Below, piece after piece: positions 34,533-47,754 of a DNA stretch of 64,000 bases; position 1 is the first letter of the stretch, and every line of letters begins with the position of its first letter. Position numbers and translations under genes: made by a program. The notes under the pieces are model-generated. The model was not told the DNA's origin and made no database searches. It saw nothing but the letters and a program-made list of their open reading frames with translations. This stretch comes from Tamarix chinensis (lineage: Eukaryota; Streptophyta; Magnoliopsida; Caryophyllales; Tamaricaceae), in contig CM060175.1 in assembly GCA_030549775.1 (NCBI GenBank), forward strand, positions 70,507,245 through 70,571,244. Reading direction: 5' to 3'.

Positions 34533-34895
34533 AAATGCCCACAAAGTCAAAGGGGTTTAATATAAAAATCCAAAATAAACTCTATAACTATGAAAACCTC
34601 ACTCTACTTGATGGCTGGTCCATTCCTTGTCAACTACCGATAGTCTACCCACATTCCTTGATGAACTATTAGCTTGGTACATCGTTGTCTGACTTATAAG
34701 ACCTTGTCAACTATCAACCCTAGAAACCTAATTTCCTCCTTTTCAAAATAATTTATATAATATATTTTCACCCCAAAGCAAAACACAAAATAAAGCATCC
34801 AACCCAAAGTAATTTCTTTGATTAAGTTCATATAACTTTACAAATTGCACATAGATTATCAATTAGGTTTTATTAGGAAATAATATATTACACTT
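34533..34895. other. Nothing recognised
   Basis: AT-rich non-coding sequence between the Cassandra array and the MITE-like region. No terminal motif, repeat or coding frame was seen. Confidence 0.4.
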
Positions 34896-34904
34896 ACTAA
34901 GGTT

Positions 34905-36415
34905 GCTAGAATTGGGAATCTACCTATAATCGATAAGGGTCACCATAATTAAATCCTAAAATAAGATCGTAGGATCATAAAATCCTACAAATATCACAAA
35001 AATATGACATAGATATACTTATATGCAAAACAAAATCCTTAATTGAAGTTGAAATAAACTAAGGCCTTGTTTGATTTGAAGAAAATTTAGTGGAAAGAAA
35101 AATATAGAGGAAAGAAAATTGAAGGAAAGAAAATGAAAGAAATTAATTTTCTTTTCTTTGTTTGGTTGTTAGAGAAAATTTTGTGAAAAATTGAATTTTT
35201 AGAAAACATTTTTAGTATTTGGTATATAGAAAAAAAATTCTAAGAAAAATTAAATTTTATTATTTAAATATTTGTATATATTTAATTAAAATAAAAATAT
35301 CATATTGATACATAAAAAAATTACTTCAAATTTCTAAAAAATTTATAAAAAATCTATAAAATCAATACTAATTCTAAATTTTTTTTAAAACTATATTAAA
35401 ATATTACTATTAGATCATTTTATTTTATTTTTTAATTAATTATTGGGCTTTAGTTAAGAAATTAAAGACTTAATTTATTCTAACTTTAAATTTGTGTGAG
35501 CATTATATTTGTAGGTGTGTAGGCCAGCACTATTCAAGAAATCAATGAAGAAATATAGTGTAGCATGGTGGGCCTATTCTTTCCCATTGACAGCACGTCA
35601 GCACCTGCTGTATTAGCTACAATTGAATACTACGGAGTGGTGAAAACTCCTATGGACGAAGCTGTAAGCTTTCCCGAGTTTTCTTTCATTTTCCATTATT
35701 TTATATGAGGAAACGAGCGTAGTATATTTTTCCTAACTTTTTTCTTTCTTATTTTCTTTGCTCAATTTTTTCTCATCAACCAAATGGATAAAATTTATTT
35801 TCCATGTTATTTTCTTTTCTTTTCTTCTTACTTTCAGCAAAATAAACAGACTCTAAAGGTCTCATTCTTAAACTCATATTTGATCCCCAATTAAGTTGTA
35901 GCAACGCAAATTATCGATTATATGCATGCAAAAAATTATTTTCATATGGACTAGGCATACATCAAAGCTAACAATGCTATAAAAGAAAATAAAAAGGATA
36001 ATACAAATTTAATATATTTTTTTACTCTGAATTTAGAGTTTGGAGCATTTGTAAGTATTTGTTTTCTTTCCAATAATTGATTTCACTACTATCTTGCTTG
36101 TGCATTATTTGCATTGATTAGTACTCAATATATAGTATGTACAAAATAATAGGGTTACGGTTTAGAGTTAGGGAAGCAATATAGTGAGAATAAGATGAAA
36201 AATAGATTTTAAGGTAAATAGATAAAACCAATTATAGTTGACATGTATAATTATAAGCTTCTATCTAGGATCGTAAGATTCTACCAATCCTACATGAGAT
36301 CATAAGATTTTACCACGATTCTACTACTTTATGATTTTATCCATGATCGTGGATCATTTAATGAATATTGGATCATAGAATCGTATGATCCGCATTGGGA
36401 TTTTAGCAACTATGA
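34905..36415. mobile_element. Possible MITE with GTTGCTARAATC-like inverted ends, interrupted by another MITE
   Basis: Left end GGTTGCTAGAATTGGGAATC near 34910 and right end CATTGGGATTTTAGCAAC near 36390-36407 are imperfect inverted repeats. Inside them, GATCGTAGGATCATA-like and GATCATAAGATTTTACC-like words recur at 34960-35000 and 36265-36390. No target duplication could be settled. The middle is occupied by the element at 35063-35853. Confidence 0.4.
35063..35853. mobile_element. PIF/Harbinger-like MITE, 791 bp, TAA target duplication
   Basis: The left end GGCCTTGTTTGATTTG and the inverted right end GAGTCTGTTTATTTTGCTG share a TGTTT core. TAA flanks both sides (35060-35062 and 35854-35856). 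The first and last 130 bp are A/G-rich and T/C-rich, so the ends could fold together. No coding capacity was seen. A GG(G/C)CYTGTTTG terminus with a 3-bp TWA duplication fits Tourist/PIF-type elements; the imperfect terminal repeats leave some doubt. Confidence 0.5.
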
Positions 36416-36420
36416 CATGT

Positions 36421-39400
36421 AGGCTACCTAACTCTAAAGAGTAAACTATTCCCAATCTGGAGATCTTCCACTTTGAATTTTTAATACTTTATTAAAAAAA
36501 TAAAGTTCTCATTTAAGGGGCATATGATAACAACTTCACACTTTACTATTTTATTCTAATCATGATTTTTCAAAGTCAAGCATGAATATCTAGGTGACAC
36601 ATAGATGTTGAGATTAAACTCATAGTCACTCATATGGACACTCTAAGACATTAAAGATATACTTGAACTCCCAAATCTATCTATTCAATGCTAATGAACC
36701 TTCACTACCTAAGAACCTTAATGGTGTGTGTGAATACATCATATGCAATCAGCCCTCTTATGGGGCTATAGCGGGAATATGAACAACTATTTGAAATGGT
36801 GGTGTAGGTGGTGGTTGATACAAATCTCTATCTATCATAGCAATAAGAGTTCACACATACGTGTCAATCTCATGTTTTGAGTTATTATGCTATATGGTGG
36901 TCAGAATGAAGAGATCAACATATAATTTAAGGCTAATACATTATATCTGTAAGAAAACAAAGCTACTTAAGAAGCGGTAACCAAATACTCATTACAAGTA
37001 ACCATAAAGCTAATACTAAAACTAGACAAAACCCAACCCACATTTCCTCACAAAACTAATCTAGGTTTTAACACACTATAGAGAGAGAGAGGCAAGTTAA
37101 TTCCTAATTTAACCACTTATCAAGTGCACAACCAAAAAGGTTTGAGACCAACTTGTAACACACCCTTAATTTTTGCATTAGATATTTTTAAAGAGTTTTT
37201 GTGGAAGCTAAAATATTTAAAAGAGAGGTTGTTACCACCATACTTAGTATAAGGCTAGTCTTATCTACCACTCTTACACTAAGTACTAAGGCTAAAATAT
37301 TACTTCATGAAAATTAAGAAGAACATCAATAAGATATAGATAAATGAAATGACATTACACGTTAACACCATTCCAATTTTATAAAAGATTAGCTAGAAGA
37401 TACAGCATAACTGAATGAAAAGAAAATTGATAGAGGGACATAAGATTTTGAGGGATGTCTAGATCAAAAGATGTCAGAGAAAATAGTAGATAATCCTAAC
37501 TCTCCAACTCAACCTGTGCTACCTCAATTGGAGCCCCAAAAGTACTTGAAAAAAGGTCATGACTACCCATTAAATTTGTAGTGCAACATAAAATGGAACC
37601 CATTATTGCAATAATACTGACTAGACCACTATGAAATACTAAACACAAGGAGCACATAGAAGGTAACACTTGGTAATCAAATTGTAATCACACTGATGAA
37701 CACATATGATAACTATATACAATAATCATGCCATAACACATCAGATAATCATGATGTCACCATGCTTAAACATATCACAACCACCAATTTAAAATAATTA
37801 ATGCCGAGGGAATCCCATAAAAGGGGAACACCAAACCATACTTAAAACAAATCAAAATTAAACTAAAGGTAGTGCATGGAGTCAACTATAAAAACAAAAT
37901 CTAAAGGCCACAACACAATATTAGACTCATTTTAAATTACTTCATATTAAATAAGAGATAATTCAAATATATATAAGCTACACCAGTCATATTAGAACAC
38001 TAAGGTAACACAATACCCGCTAACTTTATAATCTGAATATCTATAAAGAACATTAATCATACTAGCACACCAAGGCAACAATAGTCCCCTAATTAGGACA
38101 CCTAATATTTTAGTACGTATACCACCTAATATGTCCCAATACTTAATTAGAGTAAACTAGGGATTTAGTCAGACTATCGATAAAACCACCAAATTAAATT
38201 GAGGGAACTTACCTCATCCTTGGGGTAACTAACCATGAAGAGTAAATTATTTTCAATCTTAAGATCCTCCATATTAAATATTAATATGTTATTGAAGTGT
38301 TCACAGTGATCACGTAAGGAACATATGACAACAACATCACAGTTTACCATTTTCTTTTAAATATGATTATTCATAGATAAACATCAATAAAAGGTGAATA
38401 TCTAGGTGAGACACACATGGTGAGGTCCAACTCATAGTTAACCCAAAAAAATATTTTAAAAATTCTAATAGGATTGACTAGTTGTACAAATAAGCTAACT
38501 GGTTCAAGACCCAAAACATAATAGCTAAAATAAGTACCAATTAACCAATATAATGACAATTAGTAGACTAATGCACCAACTGGCTGATTTTCCTTACAAG
38601 TTAACTAAACCCAAAACACAAGAGAGAACCAAATCAGTTATAACCAGTCGAATGGTTATCCATCAATAAATGATTGGTGCTAATAAGAAACAAATACCAC
38701 AAATCACGCAATAAACGTATATAAATCCCTAAATCCTCCATACATCTCTAACATGCTTTTAAATATAAAAACTCTTATAAATCTTGTTTTTTACATTCAA
38801 CTTATGCGTAGAAATTAACCACATAAAATCACATGATTGCAAGCCAAAGCAATCAGGTTAATGCATACTCATAAGGAGCCTAATACATATTCATTAGTGA
38901 CCAATAAAATATTCATCAGGTATCAATAACATATTCACATAAATATTAGCAAAAAAAACATGGAAAAGCTATTAAAATCATTCTACATCCACGTTTCATA
39001 CTTATATACATACGGTAACAACATAAATATCCTACAAGATTTTCTAAGATAGTATTTCATGCTTGTATTCAAAATAAAGCTAATCAAACATAGAAAATCA
39101 TATCATAACTCTGAACAAAAAATTATATTTTGAAAAGTAAGTTATGTAACCATTGTGGACTATCACATATTTAAAAGGAGTATATATTTACATCCAATCT
39201 AGGTACACTTAGTAAAATAGAAACAAAGAACCACCAAGACCCCTAAAATCTAACTAATTTTCCTTGTTCTACTTCATGTAACATTAACCCAAAATTTAGA
39301 AATTCGTAAGCACATAAATACAAGAGAACAATAATAAGGAAATAATCAACAAGAAAACTTAAGAAGCTATAACAAGGAATAAGATGAAACATCAAGATGA

Positions 39401-41248
39401 GGAAAAGATGGGAGAAACTCTTCAACTTTTCCTAAACCTAACATCATTAAAGTTAAGAAAAATATAATGGGGCTACATAAGGGATTTGTAACACCCCCAT
39501 TTTTCACTACCAAATTTTTTTATTTTTAAAATGATTACAAAAGAAAAAATATTAAAATACTCCTAAGATATTACTACTCCACTTAACATTGAATAAATAT
39601 CCTACCATTTATTCCATTATATATATAAGGCTAAGAATGTAACCAATCAAACGCAAGAAATAGAGTATACCAAAGAGATAGCATAAAAGACTAAATAGTT
39701 AAAGCTTACAAAACCAAAACCATATTAGGTCCAAAAAAAATACTTAGATATAGCATTTACTAAAATAGGACAACATAGAGAAAATTCTAATTCTCTCAAG
39801 GAGCAATGAAAATACAACCGTACTCGTTTTCCCCATGTCTAACACATATATTAACCGCCTATTGGTCACCCTCAATTATATATACTTGGAACTAAGTAAA
39901 CCAAGTTACCTAATCATAGAAATTTGAGATGCACATATTTTAATGATAGGCATAAAAGTCATGATAGTAAACATTCACATGCTTCAACAGTAATATATCA
40001 AGTCACATGCTTTACTAACTTGGTATCTAAGCATGCATATAGAAGTAGGTGACATTATCATAAATGATAGCTATGGAATTCATGGAAAAATCATGTTTCA
40101 CACCCAGTGTAGGAAATTCATAGTTCATCATGCTTAACACAAAATGTTTGAATCATAGAAATAAAACTATTAATATGTGAAGTGACATATCAAGGATGGG
40201 AGATACTTAAGTAAAATTTAAGGTGCATTCCATCTAATTATTCACGAGATTCTAATCACAATGTTGTATAACCATTTATTTATTTATTTTTCGTTGATCA
40301 ATGGGTTGGACAATCCACCATGGAATCTCAATACCCATAGAAATCAAACCAATAACCATATTCCATAATTCTGACTGAAACTAAGAAAACAACCAAAGGA
40401 CATAAAGTCTGACAAGAGCCAAATAAACCACCTAGGTGATAAGACCCTTTAGTATCGATACCTTTCAATAAATCATTATTGTCTAGGGTAGGAAAGACAT
40501 TGAGATCAAATAGGATCCTAACAAAAGGGACCCAAAGATAAATAGTACTCCATGATATTTTAATTTAAGTGATTAGTGTTTTATTTACCAAACCATATAC
40601 CAAACAAGGCCTACATTGAATACCCAAAAAATCATGACCATACAATTATTCAAAGCTGTCCATCATAACCCATTAAGGATATTTACTTGTGATATCATCA
40701 TTACTTAACCAATTTAATTAATCAATTGAGTTAATTAATTCATTTTAAATAGTGGACTTCCAACATCCAAGAATCATATCATGACATAATATTAAGTCTC
40801 AAACTCTTAAGAGGTCAAAAAGTATCAAAGAAAATATTCTAACTGAAATCGGTCAATCGATCCTATAAACCAATTGACCAATTTGGCACTGTCAAACTCT
40901 AGTGCCCCTTCTAAAACCATTCCATAGGTTATCCTAACCAATCAACTCTTCTAGATGCTACTCAATCAATAAAAATAAACCAATTGATGGGTTAAAGCCA
41001 AGACCAAACAACTTGATTCCATATACAAATAAGTTAATGGGTTGGCCTAAGCAATTTATAGTTTTAGAGATCGATAAATTATTTTAACCAAACCAATCTA
41101 TCGGTTCAAGTCAACACCAAAAAGTTTGATTCCTTAGAAAAACTAATTTATAGGTTGGCCTAACAATTCCACTAATCTAGTAACTAGTTAATCGATTTGT
41201 GCAAAATAATTTGTATATGCATTTTCATATGTAAATTTAGTTCTCGAA
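36421..41248 (-). mobile_element. Series of minus-oriented long LTR units or fragments
   Basis: Two starts are visible: TGTAACACACCC at 37154 and TGTAACACCCCC at 39486, both like the start at 21558. After 37154 the sequence ACCATACTTAGTATAAGGC, followed by ACTAAGTACTAAGGCTAAAA, matches 20322-20375 and 21655-21710. After 39486, TTTAAGTGATTAGTGTTTTA near 40561 matches 21065-21085. Words of the ACTAGTTGACYGGTT type occur at 38470-38690 and 40850-41150, as in the 3.6-kb LTR at 12433. 36421-37153 looks like the tail of a further copy (compare 36430-36500 with 38215-38290). Ends other than the two starts are unclear, and no coding region was recognised. Confidence 0.5.
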
Positions 41249-44200
41249 TGTAATACCTCAAAAATTTATCTAATTTTAATATCGACTAGTTAATATTTTA
41301 ACCTAATACAAATTCTAAATTTTAAAGTCATTGTATTCTTTTTTAGCCTAACCCTAACACCAGATAATTGGTAGATAAAATTTTAAATTAATTTTCTAAA
41401 GTTTAAACCTAAACACAATCCTAATTCTAACCCCCAAAATTTTCCTTTTTTGTTTTCTTTTTCTCTTCTTTCTCTTTGGTTTTTTCTCTCCTTCCCCCTA
41501 CCTATACCTCTGCCCATCTTTTATTCCTACCTCATGGAATTTCTCCTTATTCATTTCCCTTTGCCCTTTCCTCTTTTAGATCAAGTAGGCCCTTAACCCC
41601 TTGCACCTTATCATTATACTCTTCCCTTTCTCAACCATGCACCATACATATCATCTCCCTCTACACAACCCCTAACATCCCCTTGTAGCTCCCTTCCCCT
41701 ATAACCCTGCCCAACCATACTTCTCCTATTCATTTCCCTATCCTCATCAATTTCCCCTCCCTCTCCCATCCATACATATATACATACACACACTCTCATA
41801 ACCTCTAGCTCCCTAATTCCTTTTTCCTTTCCTTTTCTTTCATCAAAGAACCTATTTAAGCCCCTTCCTCCCTCCTACACTATTTTTATTGCTTACCATA
41901 TCCATTTTCATCCATCACAACCACTTATATCATTGTCCCTCACCTCCATCTAAGCCCATTTTCTTCCCTTCCTATTTTCCCTATGCATTGCTACTCATCC
42001 TAGCATCCCCACTAGTTCCAATCCTTTTTTTTCACCTCATCTATCCCTCCTTCATTTCTTGGGTACACCACTGGCCACAAAACACCATTGTTGCACCACC
42101 CTATACCACACTCATCATACTACACCAACCACCATCACCACAACAAACAACCTTCCCATGCCACCCTTTAGTTGCATCACTCAGTATCATTCCCCTCTTT
42201 AGAGATGTGGCCAATTCTATCATTGTCACCCCCTTACATATGGCTATTAGTGTTGTTACCCCCTTTTGTGATGCAACAAATTCTACTACAGTCAATCCAA
42301 CCCTTATGACCTTTTTTTGCTTTGGTCCTTCTCCTTTTCCAATATCTTTTGCCTTAGTTTTTATTAATTAATTTTTCTAAGTCTAATCTTGTGTATTTAG
42401 ACTTATAGGTGGTATTCTAGTGGTATTAGAGGAGAAATCATAAGTCTTACATGATTAGAGACCAAAGTTGTTTTGATAAGGATACATTTAATATTTAGGG
42501 GTTTTTATGTGCAATGTGTATTTATATGTGATATTATATTTGGAAATGTTATGTGGATAATATGTTATATTAATGATGCATATTTTATACTGTGTGATGT
42601 AAAATTAAGAAAGTTATGGAAACATGCGTTGTGTGCATATTATAGGTTAGCATGAGCCAAAATATATAAAAATATATGTATATATGTAATTGTGGTTTTG
42701 GATTTTTACAATGATAATATATATTGGAGGTTGAAAAATAATTCATAATGGGGCTCATAAGCTTCTTTTATTATAGAAATATGGGCATTTTAGCTTACTT
42801 AGGGGAATTTTGGTTAATATGGATTAAAATAGATTGTTGGATATTTTAATATGATAATTGGTTCAAAATAGGTTAAGTATATTATGTGTAATGTTTGCAA
42901 TAAGTATGAATGTTCCAAGCCCAATAGATAAGAAAAGTGACTTTATATGGGAATAGTGACCCTAGGGGCATAGTTATTATCCCATAGGTGGAATGTTAGA
43001 GTTTGACATTTATTTCTAGATATGTTGTTTATATTAGAATTTTGAGAATGTATATTAAATATGGGAGTCATATGGGTCTCATCAAAAATTTATAATTAAT
43101 TTGTGAAATTAGGTTTTGTGGGGAAGGTAAATAGTAACCCTAAATGTAGAATATTATCCCATATGTAAGACGTGAAAGTTGGAACTTGATTTGTTGATAT
43201 GTTGTCAATAATATAATTTAATGATGGGCATTTAATTTTATGATAAAATGAGTATTAGGAGAGAATTTATGCTTAACTTATGAACTTAGAGTATATTAGG
43301 GGAATATGGATTATCCTTTAAAAGATATATGAGATCAAATGCCTTGCATTAATATATGTGTATTTGAATGATGATCTTGAAATAAATAGCCATGAATAAG
43401 ATATCAATGATTTATAGTATAAGATCATATGAGTCAGGAAAGGTTTCACTTATCCATTCCATCAGACAAGAATAGTGGTTAGGAACATTTTTGCCTTGGG
43501 GTTGTACTTATCTATTCCACCGGATAAGGATAGTAGCTAGGAACTTTATGCTCTAGGGTTGTATAATATTTATACCATTCCACCAATTGAGAATAGGGAG
43601 GTCCCTGAACTCAAATTGAAATGAATCATCTGAATTATTGTAATCATTGATAAGATATTAATCATTTAAAGTAAAATACCACGTGAGTCAGACCTGTTGT
43701 ACCTACCTATGTTACTGATGAGAACAGTGGCTAGGAGCTTTATGCTCTAGGTTTGTATATTATTTATACTATTCCACCGATAGAAAATAGTGGCAAGGAG
43801 TTTGATGTCCTGATATTTTATATTATTGATATCGTTCTACAGGTTGAGAATTTTGGGTTCCCTAACTCAACATGAATAAGATTATATATAGAAATTTTGC
43901 CATTATTTTTGTAATCTATATGTATGTTACCCCTTTTTGTTGTACCTTATGAATTTATATGACCTTCCTATGATTGTATTATTACCTTACTCATTACATA
44001 GCGTACTGATTATCCTTTTGATGAGTGTTGCTCATTCCCACTAGAAGATGATCCAGTTGAGTTTGCGCAGGTCTTTGAGGAACTATTGGATGATTATGCT
44101 ACTTATGATGCACTTATTAGGGGAGAGTGATGATTATATTTTTAGAACTTGGGTCTTGGAGTCAAGATATATGCTTGACACTTTTAGTATAGATACCTCT

Positions 44201-44370
44201 TGGGACTCTTAGTTTCTAATGTATCACTTTATGTATTTTGCCTTATATTCGATGTATGGATGGCATGATAAGCCAAACTTATGATAACTATGACAATAAC
44301 ACCCAATTATGTTTGTTTTACATTTATACTTAAATGAAGTTTTTTAGTTATAAATTTTTGGAGTGTTAAG
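41249..44370 (+). mobile_element. Solo LTR unit, 3.1 kb, plus orientation
   Basis: Starts TGTAATACCTC at 41249 and ends GGAGTGTTAAG near 44370. The flanks TCGAA and TCAAA agree at four of five bases. The order is an AT-rich start, a C/T-rich block (41440-42340, with frames rich in Pro, Ser and His that are not genes), the word GGTATTCTAGTGGTATTAGA (42411), the ATTCCACCGATNAAGAATAGTGG repeats (43440-43860), then TTACTCATTACATAGCGTACTGA. The same order recurs at 44894. No primer-binding site or internal domain follows. Confidence 0.65.
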
Positions 44371-44893
44371 TCAAACATCAACCATACCACATCTATATCA
44401 TTAGCCGCTTGCAAAAATAATATTTATCATGCTCAACCACTCAGTCATGCTCCATTTCTAATTAATTGTCAAGATATATGGATATAACTTATAGTTTTTC
44501 TAAAAATAAAGACTCAAGGCATGCTTTATACCAAGCACTACTACTATCATACATGTTCACCCACAAAAACCAAAATTCCAAAATCTACACCAACTCACAT
44601 AATCAATTACCCCACACCATAAGGTATTAATGACTTACCTAAAGTAAATCTTAGCAAAAATAAACAAAGTAGAAAAAGTCCTTGTATGAAAATGTCTAGA
44701 AGTGGAACACCTTAAAAAAAAGGAGATTAATAATTAGAAAAACTTCTTAAAATCTTTAAAAAGTAAAACATAAACACAATAAAAGGTTAGGGAAAAACCC
44801 AAAAACCAAGATTCAAGAATTAACAATCACCGCTCATTAAAGATGATTTGGAAAATATTTTAGAGATTGATTACAAAGATTCAAGAATATTGG
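44371..44893 (-). mobile_element. Probable continuation of the minus-oriented LTR interrupted at 41248
   Basis: AT-rich sequence with no start or end motif. Because the flanks of the 41249-44370 unit match, this stretch is most simply the other side of its insertion target. No gene was seen. Confidence 0.35.
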
Positions 44894-47754
44894 TGTAATA
44901 CCCAAAAAATTTGCTTAACCTAATTCTGTATCATTAGCCCAAATTTGACTCTAATCTCAAGAAATATTATTGTTAGCCTTAACCAAATTTCTTAATCCCA
45001 AAACTTTAACCAAAACTAAAAATCAAAAACCAACACCTTATTTTGGATAAACGAAAATTCGTAAATCGAAAACTGAAACCCCTAAATTTTCCACTAATCT
45101 AAATTATTTGGCTAATCCCAAAACTCCTAATCTAATCCTAATTCCCTAAACTTCCCTTTTTTTCCTTTTCTTCGTCCTTTTCTTTTCTCCCCTTCTCTTC
45201 CTTTCTCTTTTCTTTTCTTTTCTCTTCTAATCTGTGCTGAAAGTTTGAGGCATAAGAGTTTTTGCTTCTCCTACACATGCACCATCCACTTGCCTCCCAC
45301 AAGAACCATCACCATCACCCTGCCAGCCCTGCCATCCCCCTTCTTCTTCTTCTTCCTTCTTCTCCCTACACATGCCCTATTTTCGCAGCCATCAAATGCC
45401 AGCCTACCACCCTTCCTCTTCTTTCTTCTCCTTTCTTCTTCTACCTACGTTCTCCTCCCTTGCACGTCTTTGTCTCCATCATCACCCCCTCTTCCCTCTA
45501 CTTGACTCCTATCCATCTCAACCATCACCATTTCCCCCCTGTCGTTTTCTTTCTTCTTCTTCTTCTTCTCAGTAGAAATTCATCGATGTCGTCATCGTCG
45601 TCACTTCTCTACACCTTTCTCCTCCTTAGAACGTCACCTACTAGTATAAATACCCCTCTAACCCTCCATTTTATTACCATCCATCAGCTCCCTGACCTTA
45701 TCCTCTTCTTCCTTCTCCTTTCTCCTTCTTCTTTCTCCATCTTCCCTATTTTTAGCTTCTGCACCACCCTATCCACCACTAAGCACCACCCAAGCCACCA
45801 CCAGCCTCCCTTTGGCTGGTGGACCAACCACCAATGTTGCCCCGACCTTCCCCCTCACCGTCGCCGACCATCACTACTGACTGCTGCCTCATTTCCCTTC
45901 TCTTCCCCTTCGTTCATTGCAAAGTTTCAGAGTGCATGGCTTATACCCAGATACCCTGCTGCACAGCCATACAACTCCTACACCATCTAATTGTTCATAA
46001 TTTTTCCTCTTGGCTTGATTCTACACAATCGTGCAACTTCTGCACCGCCTGGCTATGTGTTTTCTTTTCTCTCGACCTGTTGTGCTCTAGTACTGTATGG
46101 TTGTGCAACTTTTATACTGCCTGCCAACGCAACTTCTTTCTTGGTCATGCAACCCTATTTTCACCCCAAATCTTCTCCAAATACCACCAAAATTTAACCA
46201 TATACATATATTTCTACACTTCCATACAATTCAAGTTTCCATTCAACTTCAGTAAATTCAATTTTTACCCTTCTCTACCATAATATCCCTCTTAATTTTT
46301 TAACCTCTGATCCTAATCATATTTTATCTTGTATCATAGGTGATTTTTCCAGTGGTCTCAGAGGAGGTATAGGATTTACATGTAGAGAGCCTGGTTTTTT
46401 GTCGGTAAGGATACATGTCATAGCTAGGGTTTTATGTGCTCCTTGTATTTTCCTTGTATTGTTGATATATACTTTTGTGCTGAACATGTTATATCAAATA
46501 ATTTAATTATGGAAATTCTATAAGATAATGCTCTTAGGAGTAATGAAATTATGTAAGTACATGTTTGGGTATAATATTGGTTACGGAAAACTAAGGATAT
46601 GTACTTCTAATAATAAGTGGAAATGTATATACTTTGGGATTTATAAAGCTTTGGGAAGAAAACGATTGTCATGATTACTCTAAGGGTATTATGGTCTTTT
46701 GAGGATAATTATGTGGTCATACTTATGTGTTTAATTGTATGTCTTGAGTTTGGCATGATAATATACAATCAACTCTGAAATAAGATATTAATCATGTAAA
46801 GTGAAAGATCACTTGAGTCGGGCCGAGGTGTTTATATGGCTCTGTTCCACTGAATAATAATAGTGGCTTGGGTGTGTTGTCCTTGAGAGGTTCTTCAGTT
46901 CGTTCCACCGAATTAAGAATAGTAGGGTCCCATACTCAATGTGAATGAAAATATAATTAAGAGTTAAAGTATAAATGGAAAGATACTAATCATTTAAAGT
47001 GAAAAAATACGTGAGTTAGGACTGAGGTGCTAAGTTCGTTCCACCAAATAATAATGGTGGCTTGGGTGTGTTGTCCCCAAGAAGTAATTTAGACCATTCC
47101 ACCGGTTTAATAAATAGTGGCTCAGGAGTATTTTTACTTTGAGAGGTGTTGGCTCCATTCCATCGGATACTAATAGTGGTTCAGGTGTCTTGTCCCCGAG
47201 AGGTGTTTCCAACCGTTCCACCAGTTTAAGAATAGTGGGGTCGCTGAATTCAACGTAAATAAAAGATTAGAATATGGCATATCTAATGAAAGGCTTAGAG
47301 TCTGTAGTTACCTGGAATTCTTCTATTTATGCATGTATGATTTGCTTATAAGAATTCTTGTATTATGTGTAATCCTGCTTGACAATATTGTTACCTTACT
47401 CAGTATGTAGCGTACTAATCATTCGTTTCATAGGTGCTGCTCAATCCAATGAGTAGATGACCCAGATGTTTATGTGCAGGTCGATGAGGACCAGGTCATG
47501 ACTTCACAGCTTTTGATGCTATATATGTGGAGGATTGATTCATTTATATCAGGGTTAGGTGTAGAGTCATGTTATCCAGTTGATAGTTTTACCTGAATAA
47601 CTTTTTGGACTTTTAGTTCCACGGGATCCCTTTTTGGTTATATTTTGATATTGTAATCAAAAGTTAATATCCAAACACTTACTTGATGTACATTGTTCAT
47701 GCTAGTGCACAATGCATCACAGCACCCCCAACCATTCAACCTAGAGGTGTAACA
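44894..47754 (+). mobile_element. Long LTR unit, 2.9 kb, plus orientation
   Basis: Starts TGTAATACCCAAAAAATTTG and ends near GAGGTGTAACA at 47754. It has the same landmarks in the same order as 41249-44370: a C/T-rich block (45150-46290), CCAGTGGTCTCAGAGGAGG (46350), GTTCCACCGAATTAAGAATAG-type repeats (46845-47240), TTACTCAGTATGTAGCGTACT (47396) and GGTGCTGCTCAATCCAATGA (47432). The C/T-rich block leaves a 242-codon frame (45262-45990) of Pro/Ser/Leu/His runs that I do not regard as a protein. Flanks ATTGG and ATACT do not match, so no target duplication is claimed. Confidence 0.6.

Noticed and set aside
41889..42371. 160-codon plus-strand frame
   Set aside because: Part of the C/T-rich block of the 41249-44370 LTR; His/Pro/Thr-rich and unlike any family.
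45262..45990. 242-codon plus-strand frame, and the 154-codon frame after it
   Set aside because: Equivalent C/T-rich block of a plus-oriented LTR; homopolymer-like residues and no recognisable fold.
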